From Candidatus Methanosuratincola sp. (GTDB taxonomy: Archaea > Thermoproteota > Methanomethylicia > Methanomethylicales > Methanomethylicaceae), in the NCBI GenBank assembly GCA_037478935.1, contig JBBFLR010000003.1, forward strand, positions 1 through 64,000: a stretch of 64,000 nt of DNA, given 5' to 3'. Every line of letters begins with the position of its first letter. Position 1 is the stretch's first letter. Of this stretch, positions 41,165 through 50,524 are shown piece by piece. The translations under genes and the position numbers were made by a program. The notes under the pieces were generated by a model that searched no databases, was not told the origin of the DNA, and saw only the letters and a program-made list of their open reading frames with translations.

Positions 41165-42666
41165 GCGACCTGCCCGCCTTCCTCTTTCTGGTCCCGCCGC
41201 TGGCAGGGGCCGTGATCCTCACTGCGACCTCTTCACTTTACAGGAGGAGGTTCTATCCTGCCGCCAGGTGGCTGGTCTCGATCTCCTCGTTGGTGCTCTC
41301 CATGGCCCTCCTAGTCTGGATGGCCCCTCCTCTGCCGGCATCCTACCGCCTCAACGGCTTCGGTCCCCCCGCAGGATCTTACCTGCTCTTGGACGGGCTT
41401 TCGGCATTCCTCTGCCTCACGGCGGTGTCGGTCGTGTCCCTATCAGTCGTCTTCTCCTACAGGTACATGGAGCACGACCTGGGCAAGAACAGGTACTACT
41501 CGCTGATGCTCCTCCTCACGACCGGGCTCCTCGGGGTCTTTGTATCGGGAGACCTCTTCACGCTCTTCGTCTTCTGGGAGCTCATGTGCATCTCCTCCTA
41601 TGCGCTCGTGTCTTTCAGGAAGCACGAATGGGAGCCCCTAGAGGCAGGGTTCAAGTACCTTGTGATGAGCACGGTCGGTTCGCTGGTTGCGCTCTACGGG
41701 ATCTCGCTAATTTACGGGATCGCTGGCACACTCGATATCGGGGGCATTGGCGCCGCCCTCGCCGTAGCCGGTCCGGTCGGGTACTTCCCGCTAGCCATGA
41801 TCGTTGCAGGGTTCGGGGTGACAGCCGCGATGGTCCCGTTCCACACCTGGCTGCCCGACGCGCACCCCGCCGCGCCGAGCCCCGTCAGCGCGGTCCTCTC
41901 CGGGCTGGTTATAAAGGGCGGGGTCTACGCCATATTCAGGATCCTATTCGCCGGTTTCACCACGTACAGCTTTGCGGTCCCCCTCATCGTCATGGGGGCT
42001 GCCACGCTGACCCTCGGGAACCTGATGGTCTTCGCCCAGCAGGACATAAAGCGCTTCTTCGCATACAGCAGCGTTGCCAACATGGGTCTGATCCTCCTGG
42101 CCGGGGGATCGGCGAAGTACATCTCCGAGGTCAACCCTGCCGGTGCTGGGCTGGCATACATGGCGATGGCGGGCGCGCTGTTCCACGTTCTTAACCATGC
42201 GCTGGGCAAGTCCCTCCTCTTCCTCTCCTCTGGCTCGATGATCCACTCTGCGGGGACAAGATCCATCGAATCCCTGGAGGGGATCGGCAGGAGGATGCCC
42301 TGGTCCGGCGGCGCCCTGATGGTCGGCCTCCTCAGCCTTGCAGGGATACCGCCGCTCGGCGGCTTCTGGAGCAAGCTCCTCGTACTTGCACCGCTAGCCT
42401 ACTCCCTCGCAGCAGGCGATCCCGCACTCGCTGCAGCCTTCTTTGTCGTCCTGATCAACAGCCTCCTCGCCGCAGGGTACTACATATGGCTTGCACAGCG
42501 TATCGCCTTCAGGCCCGGAGCACTTCCGGAGGGGATCCGTGAGTCGCCGCCTTCGATGGTGATCCCGCTGGCAGTCCTCTCGCTGATGTGCCTCGCGGTC
42601 ACATTCGCCCTGCCGTGGCTCGTCCCGGCACTAGAGGCGATCTCCAGATCTTTGATGGGGGCATGA
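41158..42666 (+). CDS. Antiporter-like subunit, MrpD/MbhH/NuoN type
   Basis: 502 residues, about 14 membrane spans. Key residues of the family are Glu in FVFWELMCISSYALVSF, Lys in the segment FKYLVMSTVGS, FHTWLPDAHPAAPSPVSAVL followed by VIKGGVYAI with its Lys, and FFAYSSVANMGLI. The APSPVSAVLSG form is closer to MrpD and MbhH than to NuoM. It is one of three proton- or sodium-pumping subunits. The gene order K, this, L, M differs from the usual K-L-M-N. GTG at 41158 or 41161 is the start. Confidence 0.85.
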   Translation: MVSDLPAFLFLVPPLAGAVILTATSSLYRRRFYPAARWLVSISSLVLSMALLVWMAPPLPASYRLNGFGPPAGSYLLLDGLSAFLCLTAVSVVSLSVVFSYRYMEHDLGKNRYYSLMLLLTTGLLGVFVSGDLFTLFVFWELMCISSYALVSFRKHEWEPLEAGFKYLVMSTVGSLVALYGISLIYGIAGTLDIGGIGAALAVAGPVGYFPLAMIVAGFGVTAAMVPFHTWLPDAHPAAPSPVSAVLSGLVIKGGVYAIFRILFAGFTTYSFAVPLIVMGAATLTLGNLMVFAQQDIKRFFAYSSVANMGLILLAGGSAKYISEVNPAGAGLAYMAMAGALFHVLNHALGKSLLFLSSGSMIHSAGTRSIESLEGIGRRMPWSGGALMVGLLSLAGIPPLGGFWSKLLVLAPLAYSLAAGDPALAAAFFVVLINSLLAAGYYIWLAQRIAFRPGALPEGIRESPPSMVIPLAVLSLMCLAVTFALPWLVPALEAISRSLMGA

Positions 42667-42670
42667 TGAG

Positions 42671-44716
42671 GTGTCTGCGTTTTCAGAATGGTTGGCATTC
42701 GCGCCTGCCTGGCTCTGCTGGCTCGTCCCGTTGGCAGCGGCTCTTCTCGTTCCCGCCGTCGGCAGGTTGAGCAGGAGGGCGATGGAGCTACTCGGAACAC
42801 TCTCAGTGGCGGCGTCCGCCGCGCTGGCATTGCTGATGGCTACATGGATACCGGTCGCGGAGTTTCCCGTCCGGCTCCTCGCCCCATGGGTTGCGCCGCC
42901 GATCAGCGCGGTGGGGTTGCAGATGCCTGAAATAAGCTTCGGGATCCTGGTGGACCCAGTAAGCATCATACTGGCAAACGTCGTCGCACTTGTCGGGGCA
43001 CTGATCATGGTCTACTCGGTCAAGTACATGGAGGGGGAGCCGAGCACGACCCGCTTCTGGTTACTGATGGACGCCTTCGTCGGTAGCATGCTCTTCCTCG
43101 TGATGTCCGACAACCTGGTTCAGATGCTCTTCGGGTGGGAGGGCGTGGGTCTGTGCTCCTACGCGCTCATAGGGTACTGGTACAGGGACTCGAAGGATCC
43201 GGAGACCTGGCTCACTGCATGGGTCGGAGAAGGGAAGGAGTCGTACCCGCCGTCGCACGCCGGGATGAAGGCCTTCCTGATGACGAGGTTCGGGGACGTC
43301 CTAATGATCGCCGGGGTGATCCTTCTCGCCATCTCCACCGGATCCTTCTCCTTCATCGAGATCGCCGATCGCGTGGGCACTGCTGGAACCAGCGGGCTCC
43401 TCCTCCCCGCCTCGGTCCTCATACTCTTCGGGGCGATAGGCAAGTCCGCCCAGCTCCCGCTGATGGAGTGGCTGCCGGACGCGATGACCGGCCCGGCACC
43501 TGTCAGCGCCCTCATACACGCAGCGACTATGGTCAAGGCAGGGGTCTACCTCGTTGCGCGCATCTTCCCCGTCTTCTACATTGCTGCAGCCGCAGACCCC
43601 GGGCTGATCCGGTTCTTCGAGATCGCAGCCTGGGTGGGGGCGGCCACCGCCTTCGTCTCCGCGACCCAGGCAGCCGTCTCGACCGAGCTGAAGAAGGTAC
43701 TCGCGTACTCGACCGTGAGCCAGATAGGCTACATGATGCTCGCCATGGGGGTCGCGGGCACGATGGCAGAGTTCTACATCGGATACGCTGGGGGGATATT
43801 CCACCTGATGAGCCACGCGGTCTTCAAGGCTGCGCTATTCCTGGCGTCAGGGGCGGTGATCCACGCGGTTGGATCCAGGTTCATGCGCCACATGGGCGGG
43901 CTGAGGAGGGAGATGCCCCTCACATACATCGGTGTGGTCGTCCCGTCCCTCTCCCTGATGGGGTTCCCCCTCCTGTTCAGCGGCTTCTGGAGCAAGGACA
44001 TGATCCTCGAGGCGGTCTTGGAGTCCGGCAGCCTACCCCTGCTCGCTGTCGCGCTGGCTACGGTCTCCATCACGTGCTTCTACACCGTCAGGATGGTCGG
44101 GAGGGTCTTCTGCGGAGAACCCGCGGCTCAGCCGGACGGCCCGGGGGAGGCGCACCGCCACGCCGGGGACCCGTCGCCGGCGATGTCCCTGCCCGTCCTT
44201 GCCCTCTCTGCTGCAACCGTAGCGATGGGCGTCCTGGGGTTCTATGAGCGCGAGTGGCTTGCGGAGACGCTCGGGGGCTATATCGGCTCCTTGGTCGGGC
44301 ACCCTGAGGCCGTCCATCTGGGAGACCCCGCTGCACAACTGCTCGTCCCAATGATCTCTTTTGCCTTCATACTGGCAGGGGCGATCCCAGCTTACCTGGT
44401 CTACATCAGGGGGATGCGGGTACCAGAGTCGCGTGCCCTGTCTCATATCAGGTCTTTCCTCGCAGACAGGTGGTACCTCAACAGGGTCTACTACGCCTGC
44501 ATTGTGGATCCGGTCTGGAGGGTCGGGGGGTGGATCTACGGGTCAGTCGAGGAGGGAGCAATGAAGTCGGCCGAGCGGTCCGCCCAGCAGTACCTGCTCG
44601 GATTCGTCGGGAGGTTCAAGAAGACCCACACCGGCGGCCTAAACGAGAACCTGATAGCAGTCCTCGCCGGGATGATTCTCCTCCTTGTCATGCTGCTTTT
44701 GGTGGTGGTTCCCTGA
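42671..44716 (+). CDS. nuoL: Complex-I-like subunit L
   Basis: 681 residues, the longest antiporter-like subunit, with about 16 spans and the long lateral helix near the C-terminus. Motifs are QMLFGWEGVGLCSYALIGYW (Glu), KSAQLPLMEWLPDAM, PAPVSALIHAATMVKAGVYL (Lys) and KVLAYSTVSQIGYMML. A His/Gly-rich insert (EAHRHAGDPS) lies before the C-terminal helices. GTG start four bases after the previous stop. It overlaps nuoM by one base. Confidence 0.92.
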   Translation: MSAFSEWLAFAPAWLCWLVPLAAALLVPAVGRLSRRAMELLGTLSVAASAALALLMATWIPVAEFPVRLLAPWVAPPISAVGLQMPEISFGILVDPVSIILANVVALVGALIMVYSVKYMEGEPSTTRFWLLMDAFVGSMLFLVMSDNLVQMLFGWEGVGLCSYALIGYWYRDSKDPETWLTAWVGEGKESYPPSHAGMKAFLMTRFGDVLMIAGVILLAISTGSFSFIEIADRVGTAGTSGLLLPASVLILFGAIGKSAQLPLMEWLPDAMTGPAPVSALIHAATMVKAGVYLVARIFPVFYIAAAADPGLIRFFEIAAWVGAATAFVSATQAAVSTELKKVLAYSTVSQIGYMMLAMGVAGTMAEFYIGYAGGIFHLMSHAVFKAALFLASGAVIHAVGSRFMRHMGGLRREMPLTYIGVVVPSLSLMGFPLLFSGFWSKDMILEAVLESGSLPLLAVALATVSITCFYTVRMVGRVFCGEPAAQPDGPGEAHRHAGDPSPAMSLPVLALSAATVAMGVLGFYEREWLAETLGGYIGSLVGHPEAVHLGDPAAQLLVPMISFAFILAGAIPAYLVYIRGMRVPESRALSHIRSFLADRWYLNRVYYACIVDPVWRVGGWIYGSVEEGAMKSAERSAQQYLLGFVGRFKKTHTGGLNENLIAVLAGMILLLVMLLLVVVP

Positions 44717-46170
44717 TGGAGATCCAAAGTAGCCCCGCCCTCCTCTACCTCGTCGCCGCGCTCCTAGTTTTTTCGCCAGCTGCCCTCGCACTGGAGAGGC
44801 TTGGAAGGCGCGCACCCGCGGCATTCTCGGTGGCTTCGCTCCTCTCTGCGTGCTGCGCAGCCGCACTCTCGGGCGTCCTGAACGGATCATTCTCCTTGCT
44901 GGCGGAAGTCCCCCTCCTGGGAAGGATCTCGTTCTTCTCGGACGGCCTCTCCTCGTCGATGCTCCTCGCCCTCCTCGCTGTGGCAGGGCTGGTGGCAGCC
45001 TCCTCAGTAAGGACTGCAAGTGGGGGGGAGCAGCGGGGCTTTTATCCCCTCTTCCTGCTCTACGTGGCTGGGCTGGCCGGCCTGTTCGTCTCGGCCCACC
45101 TCCTGCTGCTCTTCGCCTTCCTCGAGCTGACCCTCATCGCCTCCTGGCTGATGCTTGGATGGTGGGGCGGGACTGGCCGGGGGAGGGCATCCATAAAGTA
45201 CTTCATCTACACCGAGCTCGGGGCACTCCTCTTCCTAGCTGGTATCCTGCTCCTCTGGGGGTCCATAGGGACGTTTGACGTCTTGGCGGTCCGCGACAGA
45301 GGCGCCCTGCCCCCAGGCGCGATGCTGGCAGCCGCGTTCATTATCGCCGGCGTTTTCGTCAAGAGCGCGGTGGTTCCTGCTCACGGCTGGCTCCCGGACG
45401 CCTACTCCGAGTCCCCGCCGAAGCTAGCCTCTGTAATGTCCTTCTCAACCGTGGCGGTGGGCGCCTACCTCCTCCTCAGGGTCTTTGGTTCTTACATTCC
45501 GGGAGTGCTGGAGGACCAGGGCGTCTCGTGGGCTCTTGCTGCATTCGGTCTCCTCAACATCTCCTACGGCGGGATCGCCGCGATAAGGGCGAAGGACCTC
45601 CGCAGAGTCCTCTCCTATTCGAGCATAAGCCAGACCGGGTACGTCCTCCTTGGCGTGGCGTCGGCGAGCCAGATAGGTTTCCTCGGCGTCCTGATATGGG
45701 CGGTTGCGCACGGCTTCAGCAAGCCAGCACTCTTCCTCATCTCCGGGAGTTACCGGGACCTCTTTGGCACCGACTCGCTCGAATACCTTGGGGGCCTTGC
45801 CGGGAAGATGCCGCTGACATCCTCGTCGCTCCTGCTCTCCTTCCTTAGCCTCGCGGGAATCCCACCGACGCTAGGTTTTTGGGGCGAGTTCTTCATACTC
45901 TTCGGCTTCGCCTCTTCCCTGCTCTCAGCCGGGTTCGACCCGTTCGGGCTGGGGATCCTTGTCATTGCAGCAGTCTTCACGGTGGTCTCCGCCGCCTACG
46001 GTCTATGGACCGTGAGGCAAACGCTGTACGGCGTGCCTGGTCCGGTCGCCCAGGGCGCCCGCGACAACCCATCAGCCGTGCTGCCGCTTCTGGCGACGGT
46101 CCTTGTGCTGATCGCCCTCGGACTGATGCCCTTCCTGCTCACCGGGGCTTTTTGGATCTTCCCAGGGTGA
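44716..46170 (+). CDS. nuoM: Complex-I-like subunit M (antiporter-like)
   Basis: 484 residues from the ATG at 44716. About 14 spans; motifs are LLFAFLELTLIASWLML (Glu), VKSAVVPAHGWLPDAYSESP, KLASVMSFSTVAVGAYLLL and RRVLSYSSISQTGYVLLG. The lysine usually found after the SxxPxxAS segment (as in IKxGxYG) is not obvious here: the segment reads FSTVAVGAYLLL. Last gene of the 12-gene operon. Three antiporter-like subunits imply pumping of several ions per electron pair. Confidence 0.85.
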   Translation: MEIQSSPALLYLVAALLVFSPAALALERLGRRAPAAFSVASLLSACCAAALSGVLNGSFSLLAEVPLLGRISFFSDGLSSSMLLALLAVAGLVAASSVRTASGGEQRGFYPLFLLYVAGLAGLFVSAHLLLLFAFLELTLIASWLMLGWWGGTGRGRASIKYFIYTELGALLFLAGILLLWGSIGTFDVLAVRDRGALPPGAMLAAAFIIAGVFVKSAVVPAHGWLPDAYSESPPKLASVMSFSTVAVGAYLLLRVFGSYIPGVLEDQGVSWALAAFGLLNISYGGIAAIRAKDLRRVLSYSSISQTGYVLLGVASASQIGFLGVLIWAVAHGFSKPALFLISGSYRDLFGTDSLEYLGGLAGKMPLTSSSLLLSFLSLAGIPPTLGFWGEFFILFGFASSLLSAGFDPFGLGILVIAAVFTVVSAAYGLWTVRQTLYGVPGPVAQGARDNPSAVLPLLATVLVLIALGLMPFLLTGAFWIFPG

Positions 46171-46216
46171 CATTGCATCGAATGCCTCTGCCCGGAGTAG
46201 GTTGTGCGCCCCCTCC

Positions 46217-46846
46217 TCACTCCCCCTTGAGCGCGTTGAACCATTTCTTGCTTCTCAGTCTGCTGGCCAAGGCGGGTATGCAGTCCTTCCTGCCGAAGAC
46301 CGTGTAGGTCAGCGCCATCCTGCCAGACTCCTTGTCCTCCTCGATCCCCTCGAACCTGAAGTTCTTGGCGCAAGCAGATATCTCACCCTCCACCTCGCTC
46401 TGGTCGACTATTTCGCTGGTGTAGATCGTCACCTTCTCCTGCGTCCCGATCCCTTTCCTGTCCAGGAACCTGTCCAGAGCAAGCGAGGACAGCACCAGCG
46501 CGTAGAGAGTTCCGGCAACCACGTACTCGCCGAGCGCCATGACCACGCCGAAGCAGGCGAAGAACCATATGCTCGCGGCCGTAGTGAAACCGAAGACCTT
46601 GTTCGCAGTCTTTATCAGCGCGCCTGCCCCGAGGAAGCCCGTGGCGGTCACCACGGCAGCAAGGATCGAGACCGCCCCCTCCCCCGCTCTCTCCAACGAG
46701 ACTATCGAGAGCCCACACGCTGCCATCGCAACGAAGACGTATATCCCGAAACCAGCGGGCTTGAACGTACGCTGTCGTTCGATGCCGAAGATCAGTGCGA
46801 GGACGAAAGTCACTACCACCTTGATTACAGTGCTGAAAATTTCCAT
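46217..46846 (-). CDS. MgtC/SapB-family membrane protein
   Basis: 209 residues from the internal Met at 46846. Five membrane spans in the N-terminal 140 residues carry the MgtC signature: LIFGIERQRTFKPAGFGIYV, TATGFLGAGALIKT and TTAASIWFFACFGVVMALG. The C-terminal ACT-like soluble domain of about 70 residues (VTIYTSEIVDQ, MALTYTVFG) is also normal for the family. MgtC proteins affect magnesium homeostasis and ATP synthase control in bacteria; the archaeal role is unknown. Convergent with the complex-I-like operon, 46 bp gap. Confidence 0.83.
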   Translation of the reverse strand: MEIFSTVIKVVVTFVLALIFGIERQRTFKPAGFGIYVFVAMAACGLSIVSLERAGEGAVSILAAVVTATGFLGAGALIKTANKVFGFTTAASIWFFACFGVVMALGEYVVAGTLYALVLSSLALDRFLDRKGIGTQEKVTIYTSEIVDQSEVEGEISACAKNFRFEGIEEDKESGRMALTYTVFGRKDCIPALASRLRSKKWFNALKGE

Positions 46847-47005
46847 ACGCTCACCCGAAGAGCATTCTGTAGGATAGGGCGACCTTTTAAAATTTTCTGC
46901 AAAACTTCCCATACGCGTGTCAATTCAAGCCACACGCTGGATTATCCATGAGCGATCAAAAAACCTATCTTAAAGGACCCCGCAATCTATCTCCGTGTTT
47001 GCAAG

Positions 47006-47866
47006 TTGAAGAAGGGCTCCATATACCTGCTCGTCACAGTCTTCTTCTGGGGAACTTCCTTCATATTTGTTAAGATCGCTCTTGACGAGGTCCCTCCCGT
47101 GACCCTCGCCCTCCTGAGGTTCGCTGTAGCCGTCCCCGTACTCTTCCTTCTGATGCGCAACTCAGAGTCAAACCACACCGAAGAAGGCAGGAAGATGGAG
47201 TGGGGGCCACTGCTCTTCCTGGGGCTAACCGGCGTGACGATGTACCACCTCTTCCAGAACGTCGGGATGGGCTTTACGAGCGCCTCGGAGTCGAGCGTGA
47301 TAATCGCCTCAAACCCGGTCTTCATTGCACTCTTCAGCAGGATCCTCCTTGACGAGCGCCTGTCGAGGGAAAGGGTTGCGGGCATAATCATTGCGTTCTC
47401 CGGGGTGGTATTCGTGTTGCTCAGGGACGGGGTCGCTTTCTCGAACAGCTCTTTCCTCGGAAACGTGATCTGCCTAGGCGCAGTCTTCTCCTGGGTTGCA
47501 TACTCGCTCTACACTAAGAAGAGGCTCCTGAAGAGCAGCGCAATGGAGATTACGGCGTACTCGTCGCTCTTCGGGATGACCTTCCTTGCGCCCGTTGCCT
47601 TCGCTGCCGAGGGGTTGGTTGTTCCGTCCCTCCCTCCCTCTTGGCTCTCGATATTGATGCTCGGCGTCTTCTCCTCAGCGTTGGGGTACCTCCTCTGGAA
47701 CAAGGCACTGTCTGAGACAACTGCCTCTGAGGCGGGTTCCTATCTCTTCCTCATCCCCGTGATAGCGTCCGTGTCCGCCTTCATTTTCCTCGGTGAACGC
47801 CTCGACGCCCTCTTTTTAGTAGGTTCCGCCTTGATCATATCTGGACTAATCCTGTCGACCAAGTAG
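47006..47866 (+). CDS. EamA/DMT-family transporter
   Basis: 286 residues with ten membrane spans in two EamA repeats. Repeat 1 contains FFWGTSFIFVKIALDEVPP and TLALLRFAVAVPVLFLL, and repeat 2 contains VFSWVAYSLYTKKRL and GVFSSALGYLLWNKALSE. SYLFLIPVIASVSAFIFLGE is typical of the last spans. Substrates in the family are metabolites such as amino acids; none can be named here. TTG start with a TATA-like CTTAAAGG about 35 bases upstream, so it may be nearly leaderless. It stands as a single gene. Confidence 0.85.
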   Translation: MKKGSIYLLVTVFFWGTSFIFVKIALDEVPPVTLALLRFAVAVPVLFLLMRNSESNHTEEGRKMEWGPLLFLGLTGVTMYHLFQNVGMGFTSASESSVIIASNPVFIALFSRILLDERLSRERVAGIIIAFSGVVFVLLRDGVAFSNSSFLGNVICLGAVFSWVAYSLYTKKRLLKSSAMEITAYSSLFGMTFLAPVAFAAEGLVVPSLPPSWLSILMLGVFSSALGYLLWNKALSETTASEAGSYLFLIPVIASVSAFIFLGERLDALFLVGSALIISGLILSTK

Positions 47867-47963
47867 CCTCTTGTTATTTTTTATTGGGTTGCCGTAGTTT
47901 GTAGTACTGTAAAATGCTGCAACAACCACTTCCCGTCCTAAGCGGCTAGCGACCTTTCAGGTA

Positions 47964-48347
47964 TCAGGGGAGCCTTGCTGTGAAGTTCAGGACTCCCTTA
48001 TCCGTCTCCAGATGCCCTTGGCACCCTCCGGAGACCGCTGAGGCGAGATCTCTTTCGAAGGTTATGATCACTTGCGTGGTAGAACCTGGGTCAGCCACTC
48101 TGGAGGAAATGCAGGATGCCATTATTTCTTCCCCGCCGACAAAGACGGACGCATTCAAAAATTGGGCGGGCGTGTCCCCAAAGTTCTTTACATTGAGGGT
48201 CACAGAGTTGTAGGAGATCGTGGGGATCCCCATAAGCACGAGTGCTTTGTCTGATCCCCTCGCTGAGAACCAGTCAAACATGTTGTATGTCGCGAAACCT
48301 ATCAGTATCAGCAGAGCAACTGTCAAGACCTTCATTTCCTCACGCAC
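47964..48347 (-). CDS. Small exported or membrane-anchored protein, unknown
   Basis: 127 residues from a GTG with GGTGA six bases upstream (ATG at 48335 is an alternative). One N-terminal span (VLTVALLILIGFATYNMF), then about 95 exported residues predicted to be beta-rich, with two cysteines (ASCISSRV, SGGCQGHLE) able to form a disulfide. VTLNVKNFGDTPAQFLNASV resembles immunoglobulin-like CARDB-type domains. No family is recognised. It lies at the edge of the motility island but need not belong to it. Confidence 0.6.
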   Translation of the reverse strand: MREEMKVLTVALLILIGFATYNMFDWFSARGSDKALVLMGIPTISYNSVTLNVKNFGDTPAQFLNASVFVGGEEIMASCISSRVADPGSTTQVIITFERDLASAVSGGCQGHLETDKGVLNFTARLP

Positions 48348-48437
48348 TGAAACTCACCAGCTTCATAAACGGCAACTCGCTTATCGCTCTCAATGTTATG
48401 TAACCTCCCTTTGTTCAACCTACTCTCTTTCAGTCGC

Positions 48438-49481
48438 CTAGAAGAGTTTTAATACAAGATCCATGACCCTCTGACCCATCTTCCCGATCGGCAATACTTC
48501 GTCGGCTGCACCGCAATCGACCACTGCTTTAGGCATCCCATAGACTATGCTGGTCTGTTCATCCTGAGCTATTACGTACCCGCCTGATGATTTTACCGCT
48601 AATGCGCCCTTGGCACCGTCAGATCCCATCCCGCTCAGTACCACGGCGATCGTCCTCTTACCGAACCTCCTTGATGCAGAGATAAAGAGGGGGTCTGCAG
48701 CAGGTCTAACGAAATTTACCTTAGGGCCCTGATTCAGCGATACCCTTGGGATGGGCGTATTGGTGACTTCCATGTGGTAGTCTCCTGGTGCTAGGTATGC
48801 TGTTCCTTCCTCTATTGTTTCACCATCCTCTGCCTCCTTGACAGGGATCTTTGATGTTTCCGACAGGCGTTCGGCAAACGACTTGGTGAATACTGGAGGC
48901 ATGTGCTGAACGATAAGTACTGCCGCGTCGATCTCAGATCTGAGCGACTCGACTAATGCCTTGACCATGGACGGTCCACCTGTAGACGAAGCCACCACGA
49001 TTGCCGCCGTGGCTGGTTTTCCGGACTTTCTTTTTGCTGGCTTGAATCTTACCGCGGTTCGGGGCAAGATTATGTGTTTTGATATTGCTGCTGCCCTTAC
49101 CTTCCTCAGGAGATCTGACTTAACCTCATCTATGCTAAGCGTGACCATTCCGCCTGGCTTTAACATGAAGTCAAATGCGCCGATCTCCAGCGCTTCCATT
49201 GTCACCTTCGAGTCCTCGGCTGTCAGCGAACTGAACATTATTGTTGGTACACCCATAGAGACTAACTCTCTGAGCGCAGAGATCCCGTCCATTACTGGCA
49301 TCCTTACGTCAAGAATCGCCACGTCTGGGCGCTGGGCTCTCGCTAGCTCAACCGCTTCTCTGCCGTCCTTCGCCGCATTCACGACGAAGCCTTCGCCGGT
49401 CAGGAAATCGCCTATCAGACGGCGCATCAGGGAAGAGTCGTCTGCGATGAGGACTCTAGTTGCCATCTTACAACCACTCAC
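48438..49481 (-). CDS. cheB: Chemotaxis response regulator/methylesterase CheB
   Basis: 347 residues: receiver domain with phosphorylation site Asp58 (DVAILDVRMP) and acidic pair in LIADDSS, a linker, then the methylesterase domain with catalytic Ser166 in VVASSTGGPSMV, His193 in LIVQHMPPVFTKSF and Asp in GMGSDGAKGA. It removes methyl groups (and deamidates glutamines) on chemoreceptors. The GTG overlaps the preceding regulator gene by four bases, showing translational coupling; ATG at 49466 is an alternative. It is on the opposite strand from cheA, cheR and cheD. Confidence 0.95.
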   Translation of the reverse strand: MSGCKMATRVLIADDSSLMRRLIGDFLTGEGFVVNAAKDGREAVELARAQRPDVAILDVRMPVMDGISALRELVSMGVPTIMFSSLTAEDSKVTMEALEIGAFDFMLKPGGMVTLSIDEVKSDLLRKVRAAAISKHIILPRTAVRFKPAKRKSGKPATAAIVVASSTGGPSMVKALVESLRSEIDAAVLIVQHMPPVFTKSFAERLSETSKIPVKEAEDGETIEEGTAYLAPGDYHMEVTNTPIPRVSLNQGPKVNFVRPAADPLFISASRRFGKRTIAVVLSGMGSDGAKGALAVKSSGGYVIAQDEQTSIVYGMPKAVVDCGAADEVLPIGKMGQRVMDLVLKLF

Positions 49482-50428
49482 ATAAGATCCGAGAGCCTGC
49501 AGATGAGTCCGTTGACCAGAGCAAACACGCCGATCAATGCGCCAAGCAGAAGCCAGAAAGAAGTAATCAATGGATTCAAGAAAGAAATGAATCCTAAGAG
49601 TGAGATGGCCTGGCTGAAAACAAGAAAGAACATGATACGGCGGAAGATCCCGCGGGGGTCAGGCGTGTTTGTGATCCTTCTCAGTACACGGTAGGCGAAC
49701 GACCTCTTCAGGCGCATATAGGAGGGTAGCCTGTAGAAATGCTGCATGCCCTCCTGCGTAAGGGCATAAACCGGCTCGAGGTGCTTAGCGCCCCCCTTCA
49801 GCCCGAGCCTTCTCAGTACCTTGGCCCATGCAGTTTCATCCATATACCTCCTGAAGAGCTTCGGCTCCCAGTTCATAAACGCCTCGAGATAACTCTCGGT
49901 GCGTTGCTGGCTCAGTCCCATCACATCCGAGAGTGACTTAAGCGAGAGGCAATTTCCCTTAGACATACCCAACGCGAATAGGACCCTCGAGAGAACCACT
50001 GCTAGCGGCAACTGCGTTCCGATCTGGCTTTTCGGATCGCCGCTTTCGTTGTTCAAAGCAGCCCTTGCCGGCTGGTGTCTCTGCGGTTCCACTCTGGCTG
50101 CACCCGCAGGATTACTGAGCTTCTCGCCGGCGACGAAGCGGTAAAGCGTTGAGATTGTATTCTTTCCGTCCTCTGTGAGGATGTAAGTCGATGTCCTGCT
50201 ACCCTCGTTCGTTAACTCGACCAGACCCTTGTTCCTCAGCTTCCTCAGTGCGTCAGTGACTGCCTTTCTCCTCTGTCCGATGGCTGAGGCTATTTCTGCT
50301 GGCGATGCTTCTCCCCTGTTGTTTATAGCAAGCATTATGTCCAGTTGAAGGGTGCTCTTTGAGAGGTCTATCATCCGATCGACAGACCTCAACTGCTCTA
50401 ATCCTTGGGCTAGGACAGCGACTGACAT
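49478..50428 (-). CDS. Membrane-anchored winged-helix regulator, ArnR-like
   Basis: 316 residues from the ATG at 50428, with a G-rich SD (GTGGGGGT) just upstream. The N-terminal winged helix is ASPAEIASAIGQRRKAVTDALRKLRNKGLVE with the wing TYILTEDGKNTI. A second helical segment (SLKSLSDVMGLSQQRTESYL) resembles another HTH. The C-terminus has two adjacent membrane spans (FFLVFSQAISLLGFISFL, FWLLLGALIGVFALVNGLI). This layout, HTH plus C-terminal hairpin anchor, is that of crenarchaeal ArnR/ArnR1, activators of archaellum genes. Homology is inferred from architecture and context, not from strong sequence identity. Co-transcribed with cheB. Confidence 0.62.
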   Translation of the reverse strand: MSVAVLAQGLEQLRSVDRMIDLSKSTLQLDIMLAINNRGEASPAEIASAIGQRRKAVTDALRKLRNKGLVELTNEGSRTSTYILTEDGKNTISTLYRFVAGEKLSNPAGAARVEPQRHQPARAALNNESGDPKSQIGTQLPLAVVLSRVLFALGMSKGNCLSLKSLSDVMGLSQQRTESYLEAFMNWEPKLFRRYMDETAWAKVLRRLGLKGGAKHLEPVYALTQEGMQHFYRLPSYMRLKRSFAYRVLRRITNTPDPRGIFRRIMFFLVFSQAISLLGFISFLNPLITSFWLLLGALIGVFALVNGLICRLSDLM

Positions 50429-50524
50429 AATACCCCCACTCAATATAAATTGTGTTTATGTTGGAAAGTTAAACATATTTAAGCTGTTTCAAAAAAAAGG
50501 CGCTAGACAGTCGCCCTAATGGGA

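Noticed and set aside
43135-44247. 370-codon frame inside nuoL, and a similar 308-codon frame at 41268-42194
   Set aside because: Both overlap well-recognised membrane subunits in another frame and encode Arg/Pro/His-rich sequence typical of out-of-frame reading of GC-rich genes.
36621-46170. Ordinary NADH dehydrogenase or F420H2 dehydrogenase (Fpo)
   Set aside because: No NuoEFG, FpoF or FpoO gene is present and the large and small subunits carry hydrogenase-type cysteine motifs.
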